Source: an uncultured Sporosarcina sp. (GTDB taxonomy: Bacteria; Bacillota; Bacilli; Bacillales_A; Planococcaceae). Taken from it: DNA of 64,000 nt. The position numbers and the translations under genes were made by a program. Shown piece after piece: positions 52,002-62,351 of this stretch. The notes beneath the pieces were generated by a model. It was not told the DNA's origin and did no database searches. It saw only the letters and a program-made list of their open reading frames with translations. The DNA lies in the NCBI GenBank assembly GCA_947644645.1, contig CANSAF010000001.1, positions 1 to 64,000 of the forward strand. Reading direction: 5' to 3'. Numbering within the stretch: position 1 is the first letter of the stretch; every line of letters starts with the position of its first letter.

Positions 52002-52370
52002 ATGATCCAACAAGAAAGCCGTATGAAAGTCGCTGACAACTCAGGCGCTCGTGAAGTCTTAACAATTAAAGTTCTTGGTGGTACTGGACGTAAAACAGCT
52101 AATATCGGTGATATCGTTGTTTGTACAGTGAAGAAAGCAACACCTGGTGGCGTTGTTAAGAAGGGTGAAGTCGTAAAGGCAGTTATTGTCCGTACGAAAA
52201 GTGGAGTTCGTCGCGACGACGGAACATATATTACATTCGATGAGAACGCATGCGTAATCATCCGTGATGATAAGAGCCCAAGAGGAACACGTATTTTTGG
52301 ACCTGTTGCACGTGAACTACGTGACAACAATTTCATGAGAATCATTTCTCTTGCTCCAGAAGTACTTTAA
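52002..52370 (+). CDS. rplN: 50S ribosomal protein L14
   Basis: 122 residues. It has [40 protein letters not shown] and the terminal [11 protein letters not shown]. The SD GAGAGGAGGT precedes the ATG. Confidence 0.98.
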   Translation: MIQQESRMKVADNSGAREVLTIKVLGGTGRKTANIGDIVVCTVKKATPGGVVKKGEVVKAVIVRTKSGVRRDDGTYITFDENACVIIRDDKSPRGTRIFGPVARELRDNNFMRIISLAPEVL

Positions 52371-52402
52371 TCTGACAGTTCCAAACAAGGAGGTGCGATA
52401 CA

Positions 52403-52773
52403 ATGCATGTTAAAAAAGGCGATAAAGTAAGAGTAATTTCGGGTAAAGATAAGGGCAAAACAGGCGTTATCTTAGCTGGTTTCCCGGGGAAAGATCGCGT
52501 GCTTGTTGAAGGTGTTAACATCGTCAAAAAACATACGAAACCTAACCAAGAAAACCCTCAAGGTGGAATCGTAAGCGTAGAAGCGCCAATTCACGTTTCT
52601 AACGTAATGCTTATCGATCCAAAATCAGGTGAGCCTACTCGTGTAGGTTACACATTTGAAGAAAAAGACATCGATGGTGCAAAACACCTCGTGAAATATC
52701 GTGTTGCTAAAAAATCTGGCGAAATCATTGACCAGGTTAGCAAAAAGAAAATTGAGAAAGGAGGTTCTTCGGA

Positions 52774-52777
<4 letters not shown>
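52403..52777 (+). CDS. rplX: 50S ribosomal protein L24, extended C-terminus
   Basis: Assembly-initiating protein with an N-terminal KOW motif ([18 protein letters not shown]). It has 124 residues, about 20 more than the 103 of B. subtilis. The extra length is an insert after [10 protein letters not shown] and a lysine/serine-rich tail after IIDQVSKKK. That tail is read from the region holding the rplE SD, and the stop overlaps the rplE TTG start by four bases (TTGA). Confidence 0.95.
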
Positions 52778-53518
<741 letters not shown>

Positions 53519-53547
53519 TCCCCTAAATTGGGAAGGAGGTCAATAGA

Positions 53548-53946
53548 ATGACAATGAGTGATCCGGTAGCAGATATGCTTACACGCATCCGTAACGCGAA
53601 CATGGTTCGTCACGAGAAGCTTGAAGTACCTGCTTCAAACATGAAAAAAGAAATTGCTGAAATCTTAAAGCGTGAAGGTTTTGTTCGCGACGTTGAATAC
53701 GTCAAAGACAACAAACAAGGAATCATCCGTATTTTCTTGAAATATGGACAAAACAACGAGCGTGTTATTACAGGTTTAAAACGTATTTCAAAACCAGGTC
53801 TTCGTGTTTATGCACAAACAAGTGAAGTTCCTAAGGTTTTAAATGGTCTTGGTATCGCCCTCGTTTCAACATCACACGGTCTCCTTACAGACAAGGAAGC
53901 ACGTGCGAAACAAGTAGGCGGAGAGATCGTCGCTTACGTTTGGTAA
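53548..53946 (+). CDS. rpsH: 30S ribosomal protein S8
   Basis: 132 residues starting [17 protein letters not shown]. It ends [25 protein letters not shown]. The SD GGAAGGAGGTC precedes the ATG. Confidence 0.98.
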   Translation: MTMSDPVADMLTRIRNANMVRHEKLEVPASNMKKEIAEILKREGFVRDVEYVKDNKQGIIRIFLKYGQNNERVITGLKRISKPGLRVYAQTSEVPKVLNGLGIALVSTSHGLLTDKEARAKQVGGEIVAYVW

Positions 53947-53976
53947 TACTGAACAAATGAATGGAGGTGCAATTAA

Positions 53977-54516
53977 ATGTCCCGTATTGGAAAGAAGCCA
54001 ATCGAGGTACCTGCTGATGTAACAGTTTCTATCGAAGAAGGAAACGTTGTAACAGTTAAAGGTCCGAAAGGCGAATTAAAAAATCAATTTAACGAAGAAA
54101 TTAAAATCGAGCAAGAAGGTAACGTGATCACATTGGTCCGTCCTTCTGAGTCGAAAGAGCACCGTTCTATCCATGGAACAACTCGTTCACTGCTTGATAA
54201 TATGGTAACAGGTGTTTCAAAAGGATTTGAACGTTCACTTGAGCTTGTTGGGGTAGGTTACCGTGCACAACTTCAAGGAAAGAAACTCGTTTTGAACGTA
54301 GGTTACTCACACCCGGTTGAATTCGTACCGGAAGAAGGAATTGAAATTGAAGTTCCTGCAAACACTAAAATCACAGTTCGCGGAATTGACAAAGAGCGTG
54401 TTGGTGCACTTGCATCAAACATCCGTCAAACTCGTCCACCAGAGCCATATAAAGGTAAAGGTGTTCGTTATGAAGGCGAATATGTACGTAGTAAAGAAGG
54501 AAAAACAGGTAAATAA
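53977..54516 (+). CDS. rplF: 50S ribosomal protein L6
   Basis: 179 residues with two related domains. It has [11 protein letters not shown], the [18 protein letters not shown] segment and the C-terminal [18 protein letters not shown]. Confidence 0.98.
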   Translation: MSRIGKKPIEVPADVTVSIEEGNVVTVKGPKGELKNQFNEEIKIEQEGNVITLVRPSESKEHRSIHGTTRSLLDNMVTGVSKGFERSLELVGVGYRAQLQGKKLVLNVGYSHPVEFVPEEGIEIEVPANTKITVRGIDKERVGALASNIRQTRPPEPYKGKGVRYEGEYVRSKEGKTGK

Positions 54517-54550
54517 TGCCGCGTAAGGCATTTTGGAAGGAGTGACCACG

Positions 54551-54913
54551 ATGATTACGAAAAATGATAAAAACGCTGTTCGTAAAAAGCGTCATTCACG
54601 CGTACGTACGAAAATTAGCGGAACTGCAGCTCGTCCACGTTTAAACGTTTATCGTTCTAACAAGCATATCTATGCTCAATTAATCGATGATGTTAACGGA
54701 GTAACAATTGCGAGCGCTTCGACAATGGACAAAGCGTTTGAATCCGATTCTAAAGCAAATGCTGACGCTGCTGCTAAAGTAGGCGAAATGATCGCTAAGA
54801 AAGCCGTTGAAAAAGAAATTAAATCGGTTGTATTCGACCGTGGCGGTTACCTATTTCACGGCCGTGTAAAGGCTCTTGCTGAAGCTGCACGTGAAAATGG
54901 TCTGGAATTTTAA
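54551..54913 (+). CDS. rplR: 50S ribosomal protein L18
   Basis: 120 residues from ATG 54551 after GGAAGGAGTGA. It has a basic N-terminus, [19 protein letters not shown] and [24 protein letters not shown]. Binds 5S rRNA. Confidence 0.97.
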   Translation: MITKNDKNAVRKKRHSRVRTKISGTAARPRLNVYRSNKHIYAQLIDDVNGVTIASASTMDKAFESDSKANADAAAKVGEMIAKKAVEKEIKSVVFDRGGYLFHGRVKALAEAARENGLEF

Positions 54914-54935
54914 TTAAGAAGGAGGGACACATTTA

Positions 54936-55436
54936 ATGCGTCGTAATGATCAGAACAAAAGTGAGTTTGAAGAACGCGTAGTGACGATTAACCGAGTTGC
55001 AAAAGTTGTAAAAGGTGGACGTCGTTTCCGTTTTACTGCTCTTGTTGTAGTCGGTGATAAAAATGGCCGTGTTGGTTTCGGAACAGGAAAAGCACAAGAA
55101 GTTCCAGAAGCAATCAAAAAGGCAATTGAATCTGCTAAGAAAAACTTAATTGAAGTACCAATGGTTAGAGGAACAACACCACACGAAATTGTTGGACGTT
55201 TCGGTGCTGGGCAAGTTCTTATCAAACCTGCAGCACCAGGTACAGGGGTTATCGCAGGTGGACCTGTCCGTGCTGTACTCGAACTAGCAGGAATTACAGA
55301 TATTCTATCTAAATCTCTTGGTTCAAGCACACCAATTAACATGGTTCGTGCAACAATTCAAGGTCTAGAAAGCTTAAAGCGCGCTGAAGATGTAGCAAGC
55401 TTACGTGGAAAAACTGTAGAAGAACTGTTAGGTTAA
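54936..55436 (+). CDS. rpsE: 30S ribosomal protein S5
   Basis: 166 residues. It has [24 protein letters not shown] (the spectinomycin-related loop is unchanged) and a second domain with [17 protein letters not shown]. The SD AGAAGGAGGGAC precedes the ATG. Confidence 0.98.
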   Translation: MRRNDQNKSEFEERVVTINRVAKVVKGGRRFRFTALVVVGDKNGRVGFGTGKAQEVPEAIKKAIESAKKNLIEVPMVRGTTPHEIVGRFGAGQVLIKPAAPGTGVIAGGPVRAVLELAGITDILSKSLGSSTPINMVRATIQGLESLKRAEDVASLRGKTVEELLG

Positions 55437-55449
55437 GGGGGGAAAGACG

Positions 55450-55632
55450 ATGGCTAAAAAACTTGAAATCACCCTTACGAAAAGTGTGATTGGTTCAAAA
55501 CCAGCACAACGTAAAACAGTACAAGCTCTAGGGCTTAAAAAGATTAATCAAACAGTTGAACATGAAGACAACGTCGCAATTCGCGGTATGATTAATAGAG
55601 TGTCTCACTTAGTCACAGTAAACGAACAATAA
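55450..55632 (+). CDS. rpmD: 50S ribosomal protein L30
   Basis: 60 residues. It has [21 protein letters not shown] and a terminal [15 protein letters not shown]. The SD AAGGGGGGAAAG precedes the ATG. Confidence 0.96.
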   Translation: MAKKLEITLTKSVIGSKPAQRKTVQALGLKKINQTVEHEDNVAIRGMINRVSHLVTVNEQ

Positions 55633-55665
55633 TTCCTATTTTTTTATTAAGGAGGTGCCAATGAA

Positions 55666-56106
55666 ATGAAATTACACGATATGAAACCAGCAGCTGGTGC
55701 GCGTAAATCCCGCAAACGTATCGGACGTGGTATCGGATCAGGATTCGGTAAAACTTCTGGTAAAGGTCATAAAGGACAAAACGCTCGTTCAGGTGGAGGA
55801 ACACGTCTGGGATTTGAAGGTGGTCAAACACCATTATTCCAACGTTTACCTAAACGTGGATTCACAAACATAAACCGTAAAGATTACGCTGTCGTAAATC
55901 TTGATAAGTTAAACTTATTTGATGAAGGCACAGAAGTAACACCTGAACTATTATTAGAATTAGGTGTTGTAAGCAATGCGAAATCAGGAATTAAAATTCT
56001 TGGTAACGGTACACTTGAGAAAAAGCTTACTGTTAAAGCGAATAAATTCTCTGCTGCTGCTAAAGAAGCAATTGAACAAGCAGGCGGGCAAACAGAGGTG
56101 GTTTAA
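55666..56106 (+). CDS. rplO: 50S ribosomal protein L15
   Basis: 146 residues. A long basic N-terminal extension ([19 protein letters not shown], then [12 protein letters not shown]) enters the ribosome core. The last base overlaps the secY ATG. Confidence 0.97.
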   Translation: MKLHDMKPAAGARKSRKRIGRGIGSGFGKTSGKGHKGQNARSGGGTRLGFEGGQTPLFQRLPKRGFTNINRKDYAVVNLDKLNLFDEGTEVTPELLLELGVVSNAKSGIKILGNGTLEKKLTVKANKFSAAAKEAIEQAGGQTEVV

Positions 56107-57398
56107 TGTTTCAAACAATCTCTAACTTTATGCGCGTTAAAGATATTAGAAATAAAATCCTCTTTACATTGCTCGTACTGATTGTATTTAGGCTAGGTGC
56201 ATTTATACCTGTTCCAGGTGTAGATGCAACAGCATTGCAACAGACGGATTCTAGTTTAATCGGCTTTTTGAACGTATTTGGCGGTGGTGCGCTTGCTAAC
56301 TTCTCGATTTTAGCAATGGGAATTATGCCGTATATCACTGCTTCGATCATTATGCAATTATTGCAGATGGACGTTGTACCTAAATTTGCTGAATGGGCAA
56401 AACAAGGGGATGTTGGAAGACGTAAATTAGCACAATTTACACGATACTTCACAATCATCCTTGCGTTTGTTCAAGGAACAGCAATGTCATTCGGCTTTAA
56501 CCGAATGTACGGTGGTATGCTTATAAAAGACGAAAGTATTGCAACGTATGCTGTTATTGCAATCGTACTAACAGCAGGAACTGCATTCTTATTGTGGCTT
56601 GGTGAAAAAATTACTGAAAAAGGTGTTGGTAATGGTATTTCCATTATTATCTTTGCGGGAATTGTTGCAGGTATTCCAACTGCAGTTAACCAATATTATG
56701 CTACACAAATTCAAGATGCGGGCGACGCGCTATTCATTAAGTTAGGTATTACAGTATTACTCTTAATTGTCATTATTGCAGTGACAGTTGGCGTAATATA
56801 TGTACAAGAAGCACTCCGTAAAATACCTGTTCAATATGCGAAACGTGCTACGGGACGTGGTCAAATGACTGCGGGGCAACAAACGCATATGCCGTTAAAA
56901 CTTAATGCGGCAGGTGTTATCCCAGTAATCTTTGCTGCGGCGTTTTTCATAACGCCACAATCATTGGCAGCGTTTTTCGGGGAAAATAAAGTTACAACGA
57001 CGATTATTAACGTTTTTGACTATACAAACCCAGTAGGGATGGTCATTTATTTAGCGTTAATTATCGCATTCACATATTTCTATGCGTTTATCCAGGTAAA
57101 TCCTGAAAATGCGGCTGAAAATTTAAAGAAGCAAGGTGCCTATATCCCAGGTATTCGTCCTGGACAAGATACTCAAGATTATTTAACGAGTACTTTGTAT
57201 AGACTAACATTTGTTGGGGCAATCTTCCTAGCAGTTGTTGCAGTAATGCCGATCTTCTTTATTAATTTGGCGAATCTTCCACAGTCATTACAAATTGGAG
57301 GAACAAGTTTACTAATTGTTGTTGGGGTTGCACTCGAATCAATGAAACAACTTGAATCACAACTTGTAAAACGACATTATAAAGGATTTATGAAATAA
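56106..57398 (+). CDS. secY: Preprotein translocase subunit SecY
   Basis: The channel subunit of the Sec translocon. It has 430 residues and ten transmembrane segments. The N-terminal RNKILFTLLVLIVFRLGAFIPVPGVD, the plug region after FGGGALANFSILAMGIMPYITASIIMQLL and the cytosolic loop PVQYAKRATGRGQMTAGQQTHMPLKLN are typical. The SD lies at the end of rplO (ACAGAGGTGG). Confidence 0.98.
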   Translation: MFQTISNFMRVKDIRNKILFTLLVLIVFRLGAFIPVPGVDATALQQTDSSLIGFLNVFGGGALANFSILAMGIMPYITASIIMQLLQMDVVPKFAEWAKQGDVGRRKLAQFTRYFTIILAFVQGTAMSFGFNRMYGGMLIKDESIATYAVIAIVLTAGTAFLLWLGEKITEKGVGNGISIIIFAGIVAGIPTAVNQYYATQIQDAGDALFIKLGITVLLLIVIIAVTVGVIYVQEALRKIPVQYAKRATGRGQMTAGQQTHMPLKLNAAGVIPVIFAAAFFITPQSLAAFFGENKVTTTIINVFDYTNPVGMVIYLALIIAFTYFYAFIQVNPENAAENLKKQGAYIPGIRPGQDTQDYLTSTLYRLTFVGAIFLAVVAVMPIFFINLANLPQSLQIGGTSLLIVVGVALESMKQLESQLVKRHYKGFMK

Positions 57399-57430
57399 AC
57401 TTCTTAATTGAAGTGAAGTGTGGAGGTTAA

Positions 57431-58090
<660 letters not shown>

Positions 58091-58091
58091 A

Positions 58092-58176
58092 CCTTTCCGG
58101 GCACATGCAATCGCAGTTAATGACTTCTATTTAGAAGGAAGGCTGCGGGGCAGCATGTGAATGCTAGACGGAAAGG
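58092..58176 (+). other. Nested stem-loop immediately after adk
   Basis: Four stems nest in 85 bases: CCTTTCCG/CGGAAAGG (58092-58099 with 58169-58176), CACATGC/GCATGTG (58102-58108 with 58153-58159), CGCAG/CTGCG (58112-58116 with 58143-58147) and CTTCT/AGAAG (58124-58128 with 58133-58137). There is no T-run. It overlaps the 5' end of the map remnant. Confidence 0.5.
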
Positions 58177-58523
58177 GCATTTCACACAAAGAGCTGCAAA
58201 AGCATATGATGCCCGGCATAAGAACTGCTGGAGTTCTGCGAGACGTATTCGTTCTGAATTTTACTTATACAATAAGTAGGAAAAGAACTGTCATATCGTA
58301 ACTTAGGAGCTCATGTACGGCACTCTGGACGGTCGTGTTCCATTCCGGTGCGTTAATCATTCTCTATTGAAAAATAGTGGTAATGGACTCCGGGAACCAA
58401 TATGGCAGACGTCTTTCGAACATCACTCTTGCGTTCCAGACATATGTTGAAAAAGCTTTAAAGGCGACTAATGCCGATTGATGGTGAGAACCTTTAATGA
58501 TAACAGAAGGGAGACGGGAATGA
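58120..58523 (+). pseudogene. map: Decayed methionine aminopeptidase gene (map remnant)
   Basis: This is the map slot of the spc operon. No open frame spans it, but Map-like pieces occur in order across shifting frames. From 58185 there is HKELQKHMMPGIRT (family: HxELxKHIxPGIxT). From 58253, S-E-F-Y-L-Y-N, a stop, then C-H-I-V-T-stop-E-L-M-Y-G aligns with PSFKGYNGF...CVSVNEELVHG. From 58410 there is RLSNITLAFQTYVEK, aligning with RLSNISHAIQTYVE of B. subtilis Map. Internal TAG and TGA stops, a change of frame and a total of about 400 rather than about 750 bases show it is dead. The final TGA (58521-58523) would overlap the infA start. Methionine aminopeptidase is essential, so another copy must exist elsewhere. 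Confidence 0.78.
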
Positions 58524-58741
58524 TGGCGAAAGACGATGTAATTGAAGTCGAAGGAACTGTAGTTGAAACGTTGCCGAACGCAATGTTCAAAGTAGAATTA
58601 GAAAACGGTCATACGATTCTTGCACATGTGTCAGGAAAAATTCGTATGCACTTTATTCGCATCCTACCTGGCGACAAAGTAACTATGGAACTTTCGCCCT
58701 ACGATTTAACACGCGGTCGAATTACGTACCGTTTCAAATAA
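58523..58741 (+). CDS. infA: Translation initiation factor IF-1
   Basis: 72 residues from ATG 58523 ([11 protein letters not shown]), after AGAAGGGAGACGGG. It has the OB-fold motifs [24 protein letters not shown] and [24 protein letters not shown] longer in-frame start at 58478 reads into map remnant sequence and is not conserved. Confidence 0.97.
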   Translation: MAKDDVIEVEGTVVETLPNAMFKVELENGHTILAHVSGKIRMHFIRILPGDKVTMELSPYDLTRGRITYRFK

Positions 58742-58778
58742 ACTTTTGCACTCCGGAATATGAAGGAGGTTGTGTAAG

Positions 58779-58892
58779 ATGAAAGTTAGAGCATCTGTAA
58801 AACCGATCTGTGAAAAATGTAAAGTTATTCGCAGACGTGGGCGAGTAATGGTAATCTGTGAAAATCCAAAACATAAACAAAGACAAGGTTAA
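58779..58892 (+). CDS. rpmJ: 50S ribosomal protein L36
   Basis: 37 residues, the normal size: [14 protein letters not shown], then a basic stretch and [13 protein letters not shown]. The Cys, Cys, Cys, His zinc-ribbon ligands are intact. The SD GAAGGAGGTTG precedes the ATG. Confidence 0.95.
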   Translation: MKVRASVKPICEKCKVIRRRGRVMVICENPKHKQRQG

Positions 58893-58916
58893 TATTAAAG
58901 GAGGTGCGCAATTCTT

Positions 58917-59273
58917 ATGGCACGTATAGCTGGTGTAGACATTCCGCGCGATAAGCGCATTGTTATTTCGTTAACATATGTTTTCGGAATCGGTAAAACG
59001 ACTGCGAAACAAGTATTAGCAACTGCTGGTGTATCTGAAGATACTCGAGTTCGTGACTTAACGGATGCAGAACTAGACAAAATTCGTACAGAAATTGACA
59101 AGTTAAAAGTTGAAGGTGACTTACGTCGTGAAACTTCACTTAACATTAAACGTCTGATGGAAATCGGAAGCCTTCGTGGTATCCGTCACCGTCGTGGACT
59201 TCCTGTACGCGGACAAAACACTAAAAACAACGCACGTACTCGTAAGGGTGCTAAACGCGCGGTTAGAAAATAA
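58917..59273 (+). CDS. rpsM: 30S ribosomal protein S13
   Basis: 118 residues, about three fewer than in B. subtilis at the basic C-terminus. It has [39 protein letters not shown] and [22 protein letters not shown]. Confidence 0.97.
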   Translation: MARIAGVDIPRDKRIVISLTYVFGIGKTTAKQVLATAGVSEDTRVRDLTDAELDKIRTEIDKLKVEGDLRRETSLNIKRLMEIGSLRGIRHRRGLPVRGQNTKNNARTRKGAKRAVRK

Positions 59274-59302
59274 TTTATAGGTAAAGGAGGTTTCTTCTTA
59301 AC

Positions 59303-59692
59303 ATGGCAAAAAGACAAGTCTCACGTAAACGTCGCGTGAAAAAGAATATCGAAAGCGGTATTGCACATATCCGCTCGACGTTCAACAACACAATCGTAAC
59401 AATTACTGATACACAAGGGAATGCTCTGTCATGGTCAAGTGCTGGTGCATTAGGCTTCAGAGGTTCACGTAAATCTACTCCATTTGCTGCACAAATGGCT
59501 GCTGAAACAGCTGCTAAAACTGCAATGGAACACGGACTGAAAAACTTAGAAGTAACTGTTAAAGGACCAGGTGCTGGTCGTGAAGCGGCTATCCGTTCAC
59601 TACAAGCTGCTGGACTAGAAGTTACTGCAATCCGTGACGTAACACCGGTTCCACATAACGGATGCCGTCCACCAAAACGTCGTCGTGTATAA
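59303..59692 (+). CDS. rpsK: 30S ribosomal protein S11
   Basis: 129 residues. It has [22 protein letters not shown] and [22 protein letters not shown], and the terminal [13 protein letters not shown]. The SD TAAAGGAGG precedes the ATG. Confidence 0.98.
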   Translation: MAKRQVSRKRRVKKNIESGIAHIRSTFNNTIVTITDTQGNALSWSSAGALGFRGSRKSTPFAAQMAAETAAKTAMEHGLKNLEVTVKGPGAGREAAIRSLQAAGLEVTAIRDVTPVPHNGCRPPKRRRV

Positions 59693-59731
59693 TAAAAGGT
59701 TTTGACTCCATTTGATTGAGAAACGTGATTT

Positions 59732-59760
59732 TTGTCAAAGATAAATTGTATGAATGTAAT
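59732..59760 (+). promoter_or_regulatory. Possible internal promoter before rpoA
   Basis: TTGTCA (59732-59737) and TGTAAT (59755-59760) are 17 bases apart in the 138-base rpsK-rpoA gap. Confidence 0.4.
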
Positions 59761-59830
59761 TTGTTGACATGAAAGTCGATTTCAAGATGGAAAGGCCATT
59801 TTATACGATGTTTCGAAGGAGGGTAAACGA

Positions 59831-60775
59831 ATGATCGAAATTGAAAAGCCGAAAATTGAGACAGTAGAAATAAGCGAAGATTCCAAGTTTGGAAAGTTTA
59901 TCATTGAACCGTTAGAACGTGGATATGGGAATACTTTAGGGAATTCTTTAAGACGTATTCTTCTTTCCTCTTTACCGGGAGCGGCTGTTACATCTATTCA
60001 AATTGATGGTGTTTTACATGAGTTCTCAGCAGTCGAAGGTGTTGTTGAAGACGTTGCATCTATCATTTTGAATGTAAAACAACTTGCACTCAAAATCTAT
60101 TCGGATGAAGAAAAAGTCATTGAGGTAGACGTAAAAGGCGAAGGTGTTGTAACTGCAGCTGATATTACACATGACAGTGATGTGGAAATTTTAAATCCTG
60201 AGCAAAAAATTGCTACATTAGGAAAGAATGGACACTTACGTATGCGTATGTACGCAATGCGTGGTCGTGGGTATGCGCCAGCAGATATGAACAAACGTGA
60301 AGATCTTGCAATTGGTGTAATTCCAGTTGACTCGATTTACACACCCGTTTCACGCGTAAACTTCCAAGTGGAAAATACTCGAGTAGGTCAATTAACGCAT
60401 TTTGATAAGTTAACATTAGATGTTACGACAAATGGCAGCATTGGTCCGAAAGAAGCTGTCGCACTAGGAGCAAAAATCCTCACTGAGCATTTAAACATAT
60501 TCGTAAACATGACAGATGAAGCGCAAACTGCTGAAATTATGGTAGAAAAAGAAGAAGATCAGATTGAAAAAGTATTGGAAATGACTATTGAAGAACTTGA
60601 TCTTTCTGTCCGTTCTTATAACTGCCTAAAACGAGCAGGCATCAATACTGTTCTTGAATTATCGAGTAAAACAGAAGAAGAAATGATGAAAGTACGAAAC
60701 CTTGGCCGTAAATCACTTGAAGAAGTGAAGGCGAAGTTAGTAGATCTTAATCTTGAGTTACGCACTGAAGATTGA
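59831..60775 (+). CDS. rpoA: RNA polymerase alpha subunit
   Basis: 314 residues. The N-terminal dimerisation domain has [29 protein letters not shown] flexible acidic linker precedes the C-terminal domain (from about 250) with [20 protein letters not shown] and [14 protein letters not shown], which contact UP elements and activators. Confidence 0.98.
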   Translation: MIEIEKPKIETVEISEDSKFGKFIIEPLERGYGNTLGNSLRRILLSSLPGAAVTSIQIDGVLHEFSAVEGVVEDVASIILNVKQLALKIYSDEEKVIEVDVKGEGVVTAADITHDSDVEILNPEQKIATLGKNGHLRMRMYAMRGRGYAPADMNKREDLAIGVIPVDSIYTPVSRVNFQVENTRVGQLTHFDKLTLDVTTNGSIGPKEAVALGAKILTEHLNIFVNMTDEAQTAEIMVEKEEDQIEKVLEMTIEELDLSVRSYNCLKRAGINTVLELSSKTEEEMMKVRNLGRKSLEEVKAKLVDLNLELRTED

Positions 60776-60803
60776 TTTTATAGGTTGAAGGAGGGAAATT
60801 TTT

Positions 60804-61184
60804 ATGGCATACAGAAAATTAGGACGTACAAGTTCACAACGTAAAGCGTTGCTTCGCGACCTTACAACTGATCTTATCGTACATGAGCGTATTGAAACGA
60901 CAGAAGCAAAAGCAAAAGAGCTTCGTTCAGTCGTTGAAAAAATGATTACTCTTGGAAAACGTGGTGACTTACACGCACGTCGCCAAGCTGCACAATTCAT
61001 GCGTCGTGATTACACTACGTCAACGAATGAAGCAGGTAAAGAAGTTAAAACATACGCAATCCAAAAACTTTTTGATGATGTTGCACCACGTTACGCTGAG
61101 CGTCAAGGTGGATACACACGCATCATGAAAATGGGACCTCGTCGTGGAGACGGAGCACCTGTTGTAGTGATTGAACTTGTTTAA
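60804..61184 (+). CDS. rplQ: 50S ribosomal protein L17
   Basis: 126 residues. It has [23 protein letters not shown] and [15 protein letters not shown], and a C-terminal [24 protein letters not shown]. Last gene of the alpha operon; a strong terminator follows. Confidence 0.97.
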   Translation: MAYRKLGRTSSQRKALLRDLTTDLIVHERIETTEAKAKELRSVVEKMITLGKRGDLHARRQAAQFMRRDYTTSTNEAGKEVKTYAIQKLFDDVAPRYAERQGGYTRIMKMGPRRGDGAPVVVIELV

Positions 61185-61201
61185 TTTGATTCAATAAGTT
61201 T

Positions 61202-61245
61202 AAGGGTGTGTCCGGCATAGTTTGTCGGTCCACACCCTTTTTTTA
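61202..61245 (+). terminator. Terminator of the alpha operon
   Basis: AAGGGTGTG (61202-61210) and CACACCCTT (61231-61239) plus seven T residues. Confidence 0.92.
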
Positions 61246-61291
61246 AAAGATTTATACGACAATTTAAAGCTGAGTGTTACGATTGGTCAGT

Positions 61292-61402
61292 AGGTACTGA
61301 TCTGGTCTAGCTCTACGTACCTCATCCGCAATTTCGGATTGAGCACCCGATATTGTGAATAGCTAATGCGCGTTTCTTCGGATGAGGTGCGCGCTTTTTT
61401 TA
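61292..61402 (+). promoter_or_regulatory. Candidate attenuator/riboswitch-like leader upstream of ecfA1
   Basis: Two mutually exclusive folds are possible. In one, AGGTAC/GTACCT (61292-61297 with 61317-61322) and ATCCG/CGGAT (61324-61328 with 61335-61339) form, leaving a strong terminator GCGCG-ttt-CTTC-ggat-GAGG-tg-CGCGC (61368-61394) with seven T. In the other, a perfect 10-bp pairing ACCTCATCCG (61319-61328) with CGGATGAGGT (61379-61388) breaks all three. This is attenuator logic. I do not recognise a known riboswitch class and see no clear promoter. Confidence 0.55.
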
Positions 61403-61413
61403 TTTTACTAAAG

Positions 61414-61481
61414 TTAAAGCACCTAATTTTTTAAGTACTTGCAAATTGTTTGCACAGCTTGAAATTCTTTAGGTGCTTTAA
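61414..61481 (+). repeat. Perfect 13-bp inverted repeat with inner hairpin
   Basis: TTAAAGCACCTAA (61414-61426) and TTAGGTGCTTTAA (61469-61481) pair perfectly; inside, TGCAAA/TTTGCA (61440-61454) and AAG/CTT extend the stem. It is directly upstream of the ecfA1 SD and lacks a long T-run. It may be a second terminator or a translation-control stem. Confidence 0.6.
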
Positions 61482-61502
61482 TTGTTTATGGAGGTGGAGG
61501 TA

Positions 61503-62351
61503 GTGAAGGAAATCTTATCCGTTAACGATGTCTCTTTTGCTTATCCAACCGAGAATCAAAAGAAGAATAGGAAAGCAATTGATCATGTTTCATTTTCAAT
61601 TAATGATGGAGAATGGATCGCAATTGTCGGACATAATGGTTCAGGGAAATCGACACTTGCAAAATTAATGATTGGACTATTATTTCCCGATGAGGGAGAT
61701 ATTCGCTTGTTTTTGGAGGAAGTAACGGAAGAAACAATATGGGAACTACGCTCGAAAATGGGCATTGTTTTTCAAAATCCTGATAACCAATTCGTTGGTT
61801 CTACAGTGCAGGATGATGTTGCTTTCGCACTTGAAAACAAAGGCGTACCATTTGAAGAAATGGTGAAAATCGTCCATGAATCATTGGAGCTTGTTAAAAT
61901 GGAAGAATTTCTAAATCACGAGCCTCATCATTTATCGGGTGGACAAAAGCAGCGCGTTGCCATTGCGGGTGCACTTGCTTTAAAGCCGGAACTCCTCATT
62001 ATGGATGAAGCGACGTCGATGCTTGATCCACAAGGAAGAGACGAAGTGATACGAATTGTATCTTCTTTAAAAGAATCGACAAATTTAACGGTCATTTCGA
62101 TTACACATGATCTTGAAGAAGCGAGACTTGCGGACCGGATTATTGTGATGAATGAAGGAAAAATGCTTTTCACGGGGACACCTGAAGAAGTATTTGCACA
62201 GCAGGAAATTTTAACGTCAATTGGTTTGGACATTCCGTTTGCGATGAATTTATCAAACTTAATACGGAAAAATGGTTTAGCATTAAATGGTGAATATATG
62301 ACAGAAGAAGAATTGGTGAATGAACTATGGACATCTCACTTCAACAAGTAG
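61503..62351 (+). CDS. ecfA1: ECF transporter ATPase EcfA1
   Basis: One of two ATPases of the energy-coupling-factor module that powers vitamin uptake through exchangeable S-components. From GTG 61503, with GGAGG eight bases upstream, it is 282 residues. Walker A GHNGSGKST, Q-loop VFQNPDNQFVG, signature LSGGQKQRVAIAGAL, Walker B LLIMDEATSMLD and switch His (ITHD) are intact. It overlaps ecfA2 by 25 bases. Confidence 0.95.
   Translation: MKEILSVNDVSFAYPTENQKKNRKAIDHVSFSINDGEWIAIVGHNGSGKSTLAKLMIGLLFPDEGDIRLFLEEVTEETIWELRSKMGIVFQNPDNQFVGSTVQDDVAFALENKGVPFEEMVKIVHESLELVKMEEFLNHEPHHLSGGQKQRVAIAGALALKPELLIMDEATSMLDPQGRDEVIRIVSSLKESTNLTVISITHDLEEARLADRIIVMNEGKMLFTGTPEEVFAQQEILTSIGLDIPFAMNLSNLIRKNGLALNGEYMTEEELVNELWTSHFNK

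Noticed and set aside
58091..58522. RNase P RNA, tmRNA, SRP RNA or a group I/II intron between adk and infA
   Set aside because: No RNase P core (GAGGAAAGTCC), no tmRNA or SRP landmarks and no intron domain V were found. Map-like peptide pieces explain the sequence better.
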